From Flavobacterium saccharophilum (lineage in GTDB: Bacteria; Bacteroidota; Bacteroidia; Flavobacteriales; Flavobacteriaceae), in assembly GCF_900142735.1 (NCBI RefSeq), contig NZ_FRBY01000001.1, positions 868,001-932,000 on the forward strand: a stretch of DNA of 64,000 nucleotides. The letters run 5' to 3'. A program made the translations under genes and the position numbers. The first letter of the stretch is position 1. Each line of letters opens with the position of its first letter. This document shows, piece by piece, positions 1 to 9,413 of the stretch. A model generated the notes under the pieces. That model did no database searches and was not told where the DNA came from. It worked only from the letters and a program-made list of their open reading frames with translations.

Positions 1-1
1 A

Positions 2-886
2 AATTCATCTCAGGTAAGTTTATTTGGTGAAGCCAGCGAAGTGCAAATAGCAGAACCTGTTGTACCCCCATGTGAAGACTGGAGTACCATGGAAAAATTA
101 GCGAAGGAAAAAGAAGTTGTCGGGATTTATATTTCGGGACATCCTTTGGACGATTTTAGGTTTGAGATGAAATACTTCTGCAACGCCCGATTAGAAGCGC
201 TGAAAAGTATGAATGAATATGTGGGGAAAAATCTAAATTTTGCCGGAATTATTAATAATGTGCAGCACCGTGTAGCCAAAAACGGAAAAGGCTGGGCGGT
301 ATTTAATTTAGAAGGATATGATGAAAGTTATGAGTTTAAGATTTTTGGTGAAGAATATTTAAAGTTCAGGCATTTCCTGATTCAGAATAACTTTGCTTAT
401 TTGAAGATTTTAATAAAAGATGGCTGGGTAAATCACGATACAGGTAAAAAGTCTGATCCAAGACTGACATTTGTTGAGGTTAGACAATTACAGGATGTAT
501 TGGAGGCTTTTGCAAAAAAATTGATACTGTTGTTGAATATTAAAGATTTACAAACAGATTTTATTCATACGCTGAGTCATTTGTTTAATGCTTATAAAGG
601 AGATAATTCGGTGACTTTTGAAATCATGGAATTAGAAAAAATAAAACGTTTGGTTGAGGTTGAAACCAATACTGATTTTGAAGAAACCGAAGAGGCTGTC
701 TTTGTAGATGAAAGCGAAGATACAGATTCACCATTAGAAGAAACTAAAATTCAGGAAGTAAAAGAGGTTGAGGAAATTAAGGTAGTAACCAAACTGACAA
801 TGCCGAGCAGAAGATTAAAAGTAAGGATTTCGACAGAGTTATTGCAGGAATTAGAAAAACTTCAGATAAATTTTAAACTGAATTAA
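2..886 (+). CDS. dnaE: DNA polymerase III subunit alpha, C-terminal part
   Basis: This is the 3' end of the replicative polymerase catalytic subunit. The frame is open from the first bases of the window, so the start lies upstream. The visible 294 residues contain the ISGHPLDDF segment that leads into the C-terminal OB-fold domain (from about KNLNFAGII, with KNGKGWAVFNLEG in the middle). After it comes a tail with an acidic, low-complexity stretch rich in Glu and Val before the last 30 residues. In the DnaE family this region binds single-stranded DNA and the tau subunit. The polymerase and PHP domains are outside the window. The N-terminal boundary cannot be judged. Confidence 0.93.
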   Translation, partial: NSSQVSLFGEASEVQIAEPVVPPCEDWSTMEKLAKEKEVVGIYISGHPLDDFRFEMKYFCNARLEALKSMNEYVGKNLNFAGIINNVQHRVAKNGKGWAVFNLEGYDESYEFKIFGEEYLKFRHFLIQNNFAYLKILIKDGWVNHDTGKKSDPRLTFVEVRQLQDVLEAFAKKLILLLNIKDLQTDFIHTLSHLFNAYKGDNSVTFEIMELEKIKRLVEVETNTDFEETEEAVFVDESEDTDSPLEETKIQEVKEVEEIKVVTKLTMPSRRLKVRISTELLQELEKLQINFKLN

Positions 887-996
887 ATTTTAACAGTTAA
901 ATTTTAGAATTATGTAAAATTTTTATGTTAAAAATATGCATGCATAATACTTTTTTAGTAATATTGCCCGAAATTACAACGTTTTCGTTCCAAGTC

Positions 997-1004
997 TAAC
1001 TTTG
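997..1004 (+). promoter_or_regulatory. Candidate -7 promoter element (TAACTTTG)
   Basis: TAACTTTG matches the Bacteroidota -7 consensus TAnnTTTG and lies 59 bases before the start of the outer-membrane protein gene. No TTG is found at the ideal 19-base distance; the nearest candidate is a TTA with a 20-base spacer. The long leader is AT-rich. Confidence 0.5.
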
Positions 1005-1063
1005 CAAACCAAAAAAATATGTTAAAATATTTTATGTTTGCATAAATTAATTAAATCAGAATT

Positions 1064-2038
1064 ATGAAAAAGAACCTATTTTTATTAGGATTATTAGTTT
1101 GCTCTATGGCCACAATGGCGCAAACAGAAAAAGCAGATAAGCCAGAAAGCTGGTATTTTAAATTAGGCGGATCTTATTTCAACCAAACTGCTTCGACTGA
1201 ATTTCCAGAAGTAGGAGGTCAGGCACCAAACAGAGATGTTTATGAAGGTACTTTAACAAATAATAAATTGGTTTCAAGAGAGGCTATTACAGGTTCTTTT
1301 GGACAAGGTTTCAGATCTGGAATTACTGCTGGTTACCGTTTTTCTACTCGTTTAGGAGTTGAGATGTCTGCTAACTACTATATTAGTAATAGCAAAACAA
1401 TGGCGCAAACTACTGATAGACTTTATGGTTTTAACCCTGCAAATAACGTAGCTACTTACATCAGTTTCACAGCAGATGGGCAAATTAAAGCTTTTGATTT
1501 AGCACCAGCTATTGTAATGTTTTTAGGTGAGGCTCATGGTTTTGAACCTTACACTAAAGTTGGAGTTATTGTTCCAATTCACGGTACATTAGATATTAAA
1601 ACTGATAGAGAATTAGTATCTTATGTTGGTAATAATGTAGTAAGCACATCTAATATTTACTCTAAAGATGTAGTAAAACCAAATCCAACAATTGGATTTA
1701 TGGCTGCTTTAGGTACATCTTATAAATTAGGAAAACACATTTCTGCTTTTGCTGAATTGGAATACCGTAACTTTACTGTACACGGAAAAACTAAAGAAAC
1801 TACAGAATATACAGTGAATGGACAAGATGCTTTAGCAACTAGAACTACTGCTCAAATTCATACAAATTATCACGAAAAATTAGATGTAAATTCTAATAAC
1901 CCTTTGTTCAATCCTAATACAACAACAACAACAGACGCGACAGATACTACACGTCCAAATGATGCAATGGACGAATTAAGTTCTTATGTTGGAATCTCAG
2001 GTTTAGGTTTGACTTTAGGTCTTAAATACAGCCTATAA
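1064..2038 (+). CDS. Outer-membrane beta-barrel protein (OmpA-like barrel)
   Basis: A 324-residue protein with a cleavable signal peptide (MKKNLFLLGLLVCSMATMAQ). Alternating hydrophobic stretches follow, with the pattern GxxAGYRFSTRLGVEMSANYY and a C-terminal strand ending in the aromatic-rich GLTLGLKYSL, as expected for an outer-membrane barrel. A Thr-rich loop (NTTTTTDATDTTRPND) near residue 290 looks like a surface loop. No OmpA peptidoglycan-binding domain follows the barrel, so the protein is not a full OmpA. It is a single-gene unit with its own promoter and a strong terminator. The substrate or role is unknown. The codons look highly biased, which suggests strong expression. Confidence 0.8.
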   Translation: MKKNLFLLGLLVCSMATMAQTEKADKPESWYFKLGGSYFNQTASTEFPEVGGQAPNRDVYEGTLTNNKLVSREAITGSFGQGFRSGITAGYRFSTRLGVEMSANYYISNSKTMAQTTDRLYGFNPANNVATYISFTADGQIKAFDLAPAIVMFLGEAHGFEPYTKVGVIVPIHGTLDIKTDRELVSYVGNNVVSTSNIYSKDVVKPNPTIGFMAALGTSYKLGKHISAFAELEYRNFTVHGKTKETTEYTVNGQDALATRTTAQIHTNYHEKLDVNSNNPLFNPNTTTTTDATDTTRPNDAMDELSSYVGISGLGLTLGLKYSL

Positions 2039-2060
2039 TTTTTAAGAATTTATAGTTTAT

Positions 2061-2099
2061 AAAAAAAGAGGATATTCAAATGAATATCCTCTTTTTTTG
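2061..2099 (+). terminator. Rho-independent terminator
   Basis: A 12-bp stem (AGAGGATATTC with GAATATCCTCT, loop AAAT) is followed by a run of seven T. It starts 22 bases after the stop codon of the outer-membrane protein gene. The A run on the 5' side would also let it work in reverse. Confidence 0.9.
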
Positions 2100-2112
2100 T
2101 TTTAAGCTTTTT

Positions 2113-2216
2113 TGTCATTTCGATCGAAGGGAGAAATCACACAAGAAATTCCGTAATCAAAATCTTTAATCTTTGGCGAGCAACTAGTGTGATTTCTCCC
2201 TTCGGTCGAAATGACA
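2113..2216. repeat. Inverted repeat, TGTCATTTCGA family
   Basis: The arms TGTCATTTCGATCGAAGGGA and their complement enclose about 45 bases containing a word like TCTTTGGCGAG. Related elements occur at 25867-25970, 30403-30530 and 58202-58295, with half copies near 31904 and 39437. It lies between two convergent genes. Confidence 0.85.
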
Positions 2217-2235
2217 GAACTGTATCGAATTATTT

Positions 2236-3228
2236 CTATTTCGAATTCCTAAATTCCTTCAAAACTTCATCAATAACCCAGCTCGTTCTGGCCGCAGAAG
2301 TTCCTTTTGAAGGATTTACACCTTCATTACCTAAAAGTTCTGCAACTACAGTTTCAATAAGTGGTTGTTGAATATGAATCGGATTTTCAATCGTAATACT
2401 TTCTTTTTCGCCATTCACATATTGTATATGAATAGGGTCATTTCCGAAAGTAGAAAACGAAATTTTTCCTTTGTCACCCACAATTTCAGTATTGTCATAA
2501 CGCTCAAAACTGGCAAAGTTCCATAAACCAGTTCCATGGATTCCGTTTTCGAATAAAAAAGACATTGAAACTGAATCCTCGGCAGGATATGCTTTAAGCT
2601 GTGAACTTGCATGACCGCGAACGGATTGGATCGGGCCTAAAATAAAATCAAGAAAATCTAAAGTATGACAAGCTAAATCGACAAATATGCCACCGCCTGA
2701 AATATGTGGTAAAACCGTCCACGGCAAATTAATTTCGTCATCATAACGCTGTTCAAAGGGATGATATAAAACACAGTTTACATGTCGTATAGTTCCAATT
2801 TTGTTCTGATCAATTAGCTCTTTAATTTTTAAGAATCTTGGCAAACTTCTTCTGTAATAAGCCACAAACAAAGGGACATTATGTTCTTTACAGACGCTGA
2901 TCATCTCGTTGCATTCTTCAAATGTCAAAGCCATTGGTTTTTCAACATAAACAGGTTTTCCTGCTTTGGCGCACAAAATAGTGTATTCTTTATGAGAAGA
3001 TGGAGGAGTAGCGATATAAACCGCATCAACTTCCGGATCGTTTATTAAATCTATAGCATTTGAATACCATTTTGGTACATTATGACGTTTGGCATAATCT
3101 TCGGCAAGTTTGGCATCTCTTCGCATTACGGCCACTAACGCTGAATTTGGAGTTTTTTGAAAGGCGGGACCGCTTTTAACTTCGGTTACATTTCCACAGC
3201 CTATAATGCCCCATTTTATGATTTTCAT
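2236..3228 (-). CDS. Gfo/Idh/MocA family oxidoreductase
   Basis: A 330-residue NAD(P)-dependent dehydrogenase-like protein. The N-terminus has the Rossmann signature WGIIGCGNVTEVKSGPAF. It is followed by AVYIATPPSSHKEYT and the family's active-site motif VEKPMALTFEECNEM (EKP, with the Lys that usually takes part in catalysis). The C-terminal half is the GFO/IDH/MocA alpha/beta domain, with DLACHTLDFLDFILG around residue 180. Members oxidise or epimerise sugars, inositols or related polyols. The substrate cannot be told from the sequence. No sugar operon surrounds it: it stands alone between two repeat blocks. Confidence 0.88.
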   Translation of the reverse strand: MKIIKWGIIGCGNVTEVKSGPAFQKTPNSALVAVMRRDAKLAEDYAKRHNVPKWYSNAIDLINDPEVDAVYIATPPSSHKEYTILCAKAGKPVYVEKPMALTFEECNEMISVCKEHNVPLFVAYYRRSLPRFLKIKELIDQNKIGTIRHVNCVLYHPFEQRYDDEINLPWTVLPHISGGGIFVDLACHTLDFLDFILGPIQSVRGHASSQLKAYPAEDSVSMSFLFENGIHGTGLWNFASFERYDNTEIVGDKGKISFSTFGNDPIHIQYVNGEKESITIENPIHIQQPLIETVVAELLGNEGVNPSKGTSAARTSWVIDEVLKEFRNSK

Positions 3229-3307
3229 CTTTCGGTTTTTTAGTTTTTCAAATTTAAGCGAAAAGGATTATTTAAAAAAGGTTCGCCACGAATTCATGAA
3301 TTATTTT

Positions 3308-3403
3308 TTCACGCAGATTTAAAAAAGATTTAAGCAGATGCACACAGATTTTTTTTCTTTTAAAATCAAATTAATCTGCCTAAATCTGCAGAATCTGCGT
3401 GAA
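3308..3403. repeat. Inverted repeat, CACGCAGATTT family
   Basis: TTCACGCAGATTT at the left and AAATCTGC..GCGTGAA at the right form the arms, with internal AAGCAGAT copies. Sister elements lie at 10212-10304 and 26399-26524, and variants with CTCTCGCAGATTT arms at 24323-24403, 52852-52915 and 57237-57314. Confidence 0.8.
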
Positions 3404-3430
3404 ACAAATTCTAGGCAGTCTTGAAAAAAT

Positions 3431-3482
3431 TAGCCACGAATTCACGAATTAAAATCAATATTAATTCGTGAATTCGTGGCTA
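3431..3482. repeat. Inverted repeat, AGCCACGAATTCACGAATT family
   Basis: A near-perfect palindrome with 19-base arms and a short AAATCAATATT centre. A degenerate half copy sits at 3285-3303. A sister element is at 28009-28083, and direct half copies occur at 10305-10405. It lies just before the stop codon side of the prolyl oligopeptidase gene. Confidence 0.85.
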
Positions 3483-3500
3483 AAAAAACTTAAGCTTTAT

Positions 3501-5609
3501 TTACTTTTTTGGCAAAGCAGTAAAGCCCATATTGTAAAGCGTGAACGCCTGTACATCTACATTTTCCTGAATAGAGGCTGCAACCGATTTTCCTGCTCCG
3601 TGACCTGCTTTTACATCAATACGAATTAAAACAGGATTGTCACCAGTTTGTTTTTCCTGCAATTCAGCAGCAAATTTAAAACTGTGTGCCGGAACCACAC
3701 GGTCATCATGATCGCCGGTTGTAACCATTGTTGCTGGATATTTAACCCCAGCTTTTACATTTTGAACAGGAGAATACCCTTTTAAATATTCAAACATTTC
3801 TTTGTTATCCTGAGCAGTTCCGTAATCATATGCCCATCCTGCACCAGCTGTAAACGTATGGTAACGCAACATGTCCATAACACCTACTGCAGGCAATGCT
3901 ACTTTCATTAAATCAGGGCGCTGTGTCATTACAGTTCCAACTAACAAACCTCCGTTAGAACCCCCACGAATCGCTAAGAAATCTGATGAGGTATATTTTT
4001 GAGCTATAAGATATTCGCCCGCCGCAATAAAATCATCAAACACATTTTGCTTTTGTAATTTAGTTCCGGCATCGTGCCATTTCTTTCCGTATTCACCACC
4101 ACCTCTTAAATTAGCAACAGCATAAACGCCACCATTTTCCATCCAAACGGCATTTGCAATACTAAAAGCCGGTGTCAGACTAATATTAAATCCACCGTAA
4201 CCGTAAAGGATCGTTGGGTTTTTACCATTTAATTTTAATCCTTTTTTATAAGTGATAATCATCGGGATTTTTGTTCCGTCTTTTGAAGTATAGAAAACTT
4301 GTTTAGATTCGTAATCTTCACTTTTAAAATCTACCACCGGTTTTTGATAAATTTCAGATTTACCTGATTTTGGTTCCAATGAATAAATTGTTCCTGGAGT
4401 AGTGTAGTTTGTAAAACTGTAATATAAAGTTTTTTCGTGCTTTTTTCCTCCAAATCCGCCTGCTGTTCCTACTGCCGGAAGTTTGATTTCACGAACTAAT
4501 TTTCCGCTATAATCGTATTGTTGTACAAGCGAAACGGCATCTTTTGTATAATTGGCAAAAAAGTATCCACCACCTGTTGAAGGCGATAAAATGTTTTGCG
4601 TTTCTTTGATGAAATCTTTCCAGTTTTCTGGTTTTGGATTGCTTACATCAACAGTAACAACGCGTTTGTTTGGTGCATTTAAATCGGTTTCGATAAACAA
4701 TTTGCTTCCTTCATTTTCGATAATGGAATTGTCGCTGTTGAAGTTATCGACAATAGTCACAATTGGACTGTTTGCAACAGTTAAATCTTTAATATAAAGT
4801 TCGTTTCCGTAAGTAGAATTCGAAGCCGAAATCACTAAATAACGATCATCTTCCGTAACATAACCGCCAACATATCTTCTTTTCTGATCTGCTCCAAAAA
4901 TAAGTTTATCGTCTTTTTGAGAAGTTCCCAGTTTATGAAAATACAATTTATGCTGATCTGTTTTAGCTGATAATTCACTTCCTTTTGGTTTGTCATAACT
5001 TGAATAATAAAATCCCTCGTTACCGTGCCATGAGATTCCACTGAATTTTACATCCACTAAAGTATCTTCCAAAACTTTTTTAGAAACAGCATCTATAATA
5101 ATCACTTTTCTCCAGTCGCTTCCACCTTCAGAAATAGAATAAGCAGCTTTTGATCCGTCTTTAGAAAAATCCATTCCACCAAGTGAAGTTGTTCCATCTT
5201 TAGAAAAAGTATTTGGGTCTAAGAAAACTTCTTCTTTTCCATCAGAACCTTTTCTGTAGATTACCGATTGATTCTGAAGTCCGTTGTTTTTAGAATAGTA
5301 CGTATATTTTCCTTCTGTAGAGGGAGCTCCTATTTTTTCATAATTCCAAAGTGTTTCCATTCGCTTTTTTAGTGCATCACGAAACGGAATTTTATCCAAA
5401 TAGGCATAAGTAACTTTGTTTTCAGCTTGTACCCAGGCTCCTGTTTCGGCAGATCTGTCGTCTTCAAGCCAACGATACGGATCGTTTACTTTTGTATCAA
5501 AATACACATCGACAGTTTCACCTTTTTTTGTTTCCGGATATTGAATCTTATTTTGTCCAAAAGAAATTCCTGCAGTTGTAATAGCCATTATTAGAAATGT
5601 TTTTTTCAT
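3501..5609 (-). CDS. Prolyl oligopeptidase family serine peptidase (S9A)
   Basis: A 702-residue exported peptidase that should cleave peptides after proline. A signal peptide ([19 protein letters not shown]) points to the periplasm. An N-terminal beta-propeller ([21 protein letters not shown] is the family's opening) caps the C-terminal alpha/beta-hydrolase domain. The catalytic triad can be read: Ser about 551 in [10 protein letters not shown], Asp about 636 in GDHDDRVVP, His about 670 in AGHGAGKS. Its length matches the family. It is a single gene bordered by repeat elements, with no operon partner. The start is fixed by the signal peptide. Confidence 0.95.
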   Translation of the reverse strand: MKKTFLIMAITTAGISFGQNKIQYPETKKGETVDVYFDTKVNDPYRWLEDDRSAETGAWVQAENKVTYAYLDKIPFRDALKKRMETLWNYEKIGAPSTEGKYTYYSKNNGLQNQSVIYRKGSDGKEEVFLDPNTFSKDGTTSLGGMDFSKDGSKAAYSISEGGSDWRKVIIIDAVSKKVLEDTLVDVKFSGISWHGNEGFYYSSYDKPKGSELSAKTDQHKLYFHKLGTSQKDDKLIFGADQKRRYVGGYVTEDDRYLVISASNSTYGNELYIKDLTVANSPIVTIVDNFNSDNSIIENEGSKLFIETDLNAPNKRVVTVDVSNPKPENWKDFIKETQNILSPSTGGGYFFANYTKDAVSLVQQYDYSGKLVREIKLPAVGTAGGFGGKKHEKTLYYSFTNYTTPGTIYSLEPKSGKSEIYQKPVVDFKSEDYESKQVFYTSKDGTKIPMIITYKKGLKLNGKNPTILYGYGGFNISLTPAFSIANAVWMENGGVYAVANLRGGGEYGKKWHDAGTKLQKQNVFDDFIAAGEYLIAQKYTSSDFLAIRGGSNGGLLVGTVMTQRPDLMKVALPAVGVMDMLRYHTFTAGAGWAYDYGTAQDNKEMFEYLKGYSPVQNVKAGVKYPATMVTTGDHDDRVVPAHSFKFAAELQEKQTGDNPVLIRIDVKAGHGAGKSVAASIQENVDVQAFTLYNMGFTALPKK

Positions 5610-5666
5610 GGTTTAAGTTTAACGGTTGTAACAAAAATAGCATTTTTTGCTAGATGATAAATATTT

Positions 5667-5762
5667 AACCGCAAGGTTCGCAAAGTGTTTTACACAAGGT
5701 TCGCAAAGTTTAAAACAAAGCTTTGCGAACCTTGCGTAATTGCATAGCGTTCGTTGCGGTTA
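5667..5762. repeat. Inverted repeat, AACCGCAAGGTTCGCAAAG family
   Basis: The left arm contains two copies of AAGGTTCGCAAAG and the right arm carries CTTTGCGAACCTTGCG followed by TTGCGGTTAA. A sister element is at 51366-51440. It fills the gap between the peptidase gene and the TonB receptor gene. Confidence 0.8.
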
Positions 5763-5771
5763 AGTGAAAAG

Positions 5772-7979
5772 TTATAGATTAAAATTCACTCCTAAAACAA
5801 TGTTTCTTCCAATATTAGGAATACCGTCTGTTTTTAATCTTGAAAGGTGCGCGATATATTCTTTATCAAACAAATTGTTCCCGTTCAGGTTAACATCAAA
5901 AGCAGTTTTACCCAATTTTACGGTTCCACCAAAACCTAAGTTTACCAAAGTGTACCCTTTTGAGGCCGTTTCAAAGCCACTTACATTGTCTTGTTTGAAA
6001 GTGGAAGAAACATTTAAAGTGGCGAAGCCTTCTTGGAACCAATCTTTGATTTTGAATTCCGTTCTAATGGTATTGTTCCAATTATTAGCCGGAATTAGAG
6101 GTAAATAATCTTTGTTATCTTTTTTACCTGTTACCGTTTCAAAACTTGTTTCAAAATGCAACCAGTCTAACGGATGCGGGTGAAAGTGTAATCCTGCTTC
6201 ACCACCATACAATTGTGCGTTATCCTGTATATAAGCAAAAACGTCATTATCATCAATAACATCTCCGGTTGGTGAAGTATAGATATAATTGTTTACGTGA
6301 TTGTAAAATCCGTTTACGAAGAATTCAAAGTGCGAATTTTTATATTCTAAGTTTAAGTCAGTTTGAACGTTTTGCTCTGTTTTTAAATTTGGATTTCCAA
6401 TTTCGTAACGATTCGTTCCTTCATGAACTCCGTTTGAAGTTAATTCGGCTAAATTTGGTGCTCTAAATCCTGTTGCTACATTCAATCGAAGTGTTAAAGG
6501 TTCTGCTAGTTTGGTTTTATATCCCAAAGAAGCATTAAAGCTGTCAAAAGATCGGTCTAAAGCCTGAAAATAACCTTCTTCGCCTGTGATTCCGTGTTCT
6601 TCAGAAGTTATATTTCGATTGTCAAAACGTAATCCGGCTTGTAAAACACTGTTGTTCCATTCGTAGTTGGCTGTTCCAAAAACACCAAAATCATTTGTCG
6701 TAGCATCCGGAATCAAAAATTCTTCACCAAAATTAGTATTGGTCTGATGCATTCCCTGAACACCTAAAATCGTTTCAATTTTGCCCATTTTCGGGAAATG
6801 ATACTTTGCGTTGTAATTGAAAGTATTCAATTTCATTCTTAAAGAAGCATCGTTGCTGTCTTCAAATTCGCTTCGATCATTGGCGATATAGCCTAAATCA
6901 ACATCTAACTTTGAGTTTTCAAAAAAGATGACATTGTTTAAACTCAATAAATGATTGAAGATTCCCTGTCTCGGAAACATGGTGTTTTTGCTTGATGATT
7001 GTTCTGCAATACCGTCTTCCGGAATTCCAAGATCCAGTTTATTATAGTTGTATCTCAAAACACTGGAGAAACTTGAATTGCTATATCCAATTCCCGTTTT
7101 AAAATCGGTTTCATTATAACGTGAATTGGTTACACGGTCACCATCGGCAATTTTGTAATCAGAGTGCGTGTTAAAACTTCCTCTGGCTAGAAATTTCCAA
7201 TTATCCGTCGATGTTTTTAATCCAATAGAAGAATTGCTTCCTTCTGTATTCGTGAAATATTTTTGACTGAAATTAGCTTTAAAAGTATTCTCGTCAGCAA
7301 ATTTTTCAGGATTGAAATACAATACACCGCCCAAAGCATCAGAGCCATATAATAAAGAAGCCGGTCCTTTGATGACCTCGACACTTTCTATTCCGGCATC
7401 GTTTAACCCTAATCCGTGTTCATCTCCAAACTGTTGATTTTCGATACGAACACCTTGCGAATAAACTAAAACACGATTCCCGCTCAAACCACGAATAACC
7501 GGTTTTCCGATAGATGTTCCAGTAGAAATCTGAGAGACTCCCGGAATTGTAGCCAAACCTTCAATTAAAGTGGAAGTTCCCTTTTGCTGTAAGGTTTTGA
7601 TGCTTTCATGCTCGACTTTCATAACGTTTTGCGATTGCAGTTTGTTGAAAGGAGTAGAAACCACAACTTCATCCATTTCAAAAACAGATTCTGAAAGCGT
7701 GATGTCTAAAGTGTTTTCTTTTAATAATTTAGAGATGGTTTTGTTTTGAGTCGTAAAACCAACAAAAGTAAAAGCAACCCTAAAACTTCCGTTTGGAAGA
7801 TTGGTAAATTCGTATTTTCCGTTTGCGTCAGTGGTTGTCCCTTTGTGTAATTCCGGCGCATAAACAGAAACGCCCGGTAAGGGTTGATTCTGAGGATCAG
7901 TAACGGTTCCCGTAACAGTATTTTGAGCAGAAAGTAGGCTCGAAAACCCTAAAATAAGGGCTAATATGATTTTTTTCAT
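5772..7979 (-). CDS. TonB-dependent outer-membrane receptor
   Basis: A 735-residue receptor with a signal peptide (MKKIILALILGFSSLLSAQ). It has an N-terminal carboxypeptidase-regulatory-like domain (TVTGTVTDPQNQPLPGVSV to about residue 95), a plug domain (about 105-225, with GKPVIRGLSGNRVLV and VEVIKGPASLLYGSDALGG), and a 22-strand barrel. The barrel includes the TonB-box-region motif FRAPNLAELTSNG and ends in the aromatic NIVLGVNFNL. The plug contains QQFGDEHGLG, which recalls metal-uptake receptors of the ZnuD and OprC kind. The gene immediately upstream encodes a small His/Cys-rich protein, which also suggests a transition-metal substrate. That substrate is inference. No SusD partner is present, so a glycan receptor is unlikely. 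Confidence 0.92.
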   Translation of the reverse strand: MKKIILALILGFSSLLSAQNTVTGTVTDPQNQPLPGVSVYAPELHKGTTTDANGKYEFTNLPNGSFRVAFTFVGFTTQNKTISKLLKENTLDITLSESVFEMDEVVVSTPFNKLQSQNVMKVEHESIKTLQQKGTSTLIEGLATIPGVSQISTGTSIGKPVIRGLSGNRVLVYSQGVRIENQQFGDEHGLGLNDAGIESVEVIKGPASLLYGSDALGGVLYFNPEKFADENTFKANFSQKYFTNTEGSNSSIGLKTSTDNWKFLARGSFNTHSDYKIADGDRVTNSRYNETDFKTGIGYSNSSFSSVLRYNYNKLDLGIPEDGIAEQSSSKNTMFPRQGIFNHLLSLNNVIFFENSKLDVDLGYIANDRSEFEDSNDASLRMKLNTFNYNAKYHFPKMGKIETILGVQGMHQTNTNFGEEFLIPDATTNDFGVFGTANYEWNNSVLQAGLRFDNRNITSEEHGITGEEGYFQALDRSFDSFNASLGYKTKLAEPLTLRLNVATGFRAPNLAELTSNGVHEGTNRYEIGNPNLKTEQNVQTDLNLEYKNSHFEFFVNGFYNHVNNYIYTSPTGDVIDDNDVFAYIQDNAQLYGGEAGLHFHPHPLDWLHFETSFETVTGKKDNKDYLPLIPANNWNNTIRTEFKIKDWFQEGFATLNVSSTFKQDNVSGFETASKGYTLVNLGFGGTVKLGKTAFDVNLNGNNLFDKEYIAHLSRLKTDGIPNIGRNIVLGVNFNL

Positions 7980-8132
7980 TTGAAAATGATGCTATAGTTT
8001 AATTGATTTTTTCTTTTAAATAAAATCAGCAATCAAAGCAAACTTGCCAATCCTAACATATGTTAAGATGGAAAATTTATTTTTTCGGATTTTATAATTA
8101 AGAATTTGATTTTATTTCGAGTAGTTCGAAAT

Positions 8133-8486
8133 CTAAGAAACTATAATAGCTGGTGGTCCACGCAATAAATAAGCGCTTCCTGAAAACGAAAAAACACTCT
8201 CAGAAACGGTAAAGAAATAAGGGATTTCTTTGTGAAAAGTGCGAAATTGAAAAGCAAAATCTTCAGGAAGAATATAACTTCCAAAAGCAAAATGACAAAC
8301 ATAACACAAATCATAATTATGATGCTGGTGCGTTATTTCACCTTGAGGATCATTATAATCGTGATGACATTGTTTTTCTGAAAGTTGCTTTACAATATGC
8401 TCATAACTGTGTATCGACTGAAACAATATTGAAAACAATATCGTCAGCGCGAAGGAAACACTTAATAGGAGCTGCTTTTTTTTCAT
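8133..8486 (-). CDS. Small His/Cys-rich exported or membrane-anchored protein
   Basis: A 117-residue protein. I use the MKKKQLLL start because it opens directly into a hydrophobic segment (LLLSVSFALTILFSILF), which acts as a signal or anchor. The next 50 residues are rich in metal ligands: QCHHDY, THQHHNYDLCYVCHF. It lies 153 bases upstream of the TonB receptor, on the same strand and probably in the same transcript. I do not recognise a named family. The ligand cluster and location suggest periplasmic metal binding or sensing linked to the receptor, possibly zinc or copper. That role is inference. Confidence 0.65.
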   Translation of the reverse strand: MKKKQLLLSVSFALTILFSILFQSIHSYEHIVKQLSEKQCHHDYNDPQGEITHQHHNYDLCYVCHFAFGSYILPEDFAFQFRTFHKEIPYFFTVSESVFSFSGSAYLLRGPPAIIVS

Positions 8487-8705
8487 GCAGGACAAAGGTA
8501 TAAAAGAGCAATGAAAAATTGATTCATTTTTTGGATTCTGTTGCTGATTTGTTGAAAATAGTGCAGTAAATGGTTTTATTCTTCGTGAAAAAGAGAATAA
8601 TTGCTTTCAAATAGTATCCTGAAGTGGCATTATATTATATTTGTGTGAAATAAATCAACGCTAAAAAACGTTTATTTGAGAACCTCTTTAAAACCAAAAT
8701 ACGAT

Positions 8706-9413
8706 ATGCGATTCCTTTTAAGTTGTTTGTTTTTAGTTTCGTTTTTCAATGCTTTTTCGCAGGAAGAAGAGAAACCTGAAATAAAACCAGTGGTTAAAAT
8801 TGACTCTTTATATCGTGAAGATCAGTTGTATTTTACGATAACCTATAATCTATTAGTTCAGGGACCTCCGGGCTTAAAACAAGATAAATTTTCTGCCGGA
8901 TTTTCGGGAGGTTTTTTACGTGACTTTCCCATCAATAAAAAAAGAACTTTTGCCATTGCACCAGGATTGGGAATAAGCTACCAAAATTATTATCAAAATC
9001 TAACGGTTTCAACAGCTACTGACGGGACATTACTTTATGGTGTTAACGATTATGACGAATTTGTTTCTAATAGATTTCGTCAATATTCAGTTGATTTACC
9101 GATAGAATTCAGATGGCGAAACTCGACTTTTGATAGTACAAAATTCTGGCGAATTTATACAGGAATAAAATTCAGTTATGTTTTTGCCGCAAAATCTGTT
9201 TTGAAAGACGGAGAGAATACTTATAAAATTCAGAATAATCCAGACTTAAATGATTTCCAATACGGAGCTTACATTTCAGCAGGATATAATACCTGGAATA
9301 TTTATGCCTATTATGGTTTAAATCCGTTGTATAAATCGACGGTAAAGACGATAAACGGAGACAGTGTCAATATGAGAACATTAAACCTGGGATTGGTTTT
9401 TTATATTCTATAG
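8706..9413 (+). CDS. Outer-membrane beta-barrel protein, PorT-like fold
   Basis: A 235-residue protein starting at MRFLLSCLFLVSFFNAFSQ, a clear signal peptide. An upstream TTG at 8676 is in frame but would put 10 charged residues before the signal. The mature part has repeated GxxGxFxxDFP and YxxYSVDLPIEFRW patterns typical of eight-strand porin-family barrels and ends LNLGLVFYIL. PorT/SprT of the type IX secretion system has this kind of fold, but the sequence alone does not show that role. A TATATTTG box lies at 8636-8643. The stop overlaps the end of the convergent next gene by 6 bases. Confidence 0.75.
   Translation: MRFLLSCLFLVSFFNAFSQEEEKPEIKPVVKIDSLYREDQLYFTITYNLLVQGPPGLKQDKFSAGFSGGFLRDFPINKKRTFAIAPGLGISYQNYYQNLTVSTATDGTLLYGVNDYDEFVSNRFRQYSVDLPIEFRWRNSTFDSTKFWRIYTGIKFSYVFAAKSVLKDGENTYKIQNNPDLNDFQYGAYISAGYNTWNIYAYYGLNPLYKSTVKTINGDSVNMRTLNLGLVFYIL

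Noticed and set aside
2236..3228. Joint glycan pathway of the Gfo/Idh/MocA and DUF1080 genes
   Set aside because: Such proteins often act together on 3-keto-sugars, but the two genes are 55 kb apart with no shared context.
8493..8500. TACCTTTG (minus strand) as promoter of the His/Cys-rich gene
   Set aside because: It matches the -7 consensus but lies only 7 bases before the chosen start and has no TTG at the right distance; it would imply a leaderless mRNA, for which nothing else speaks.
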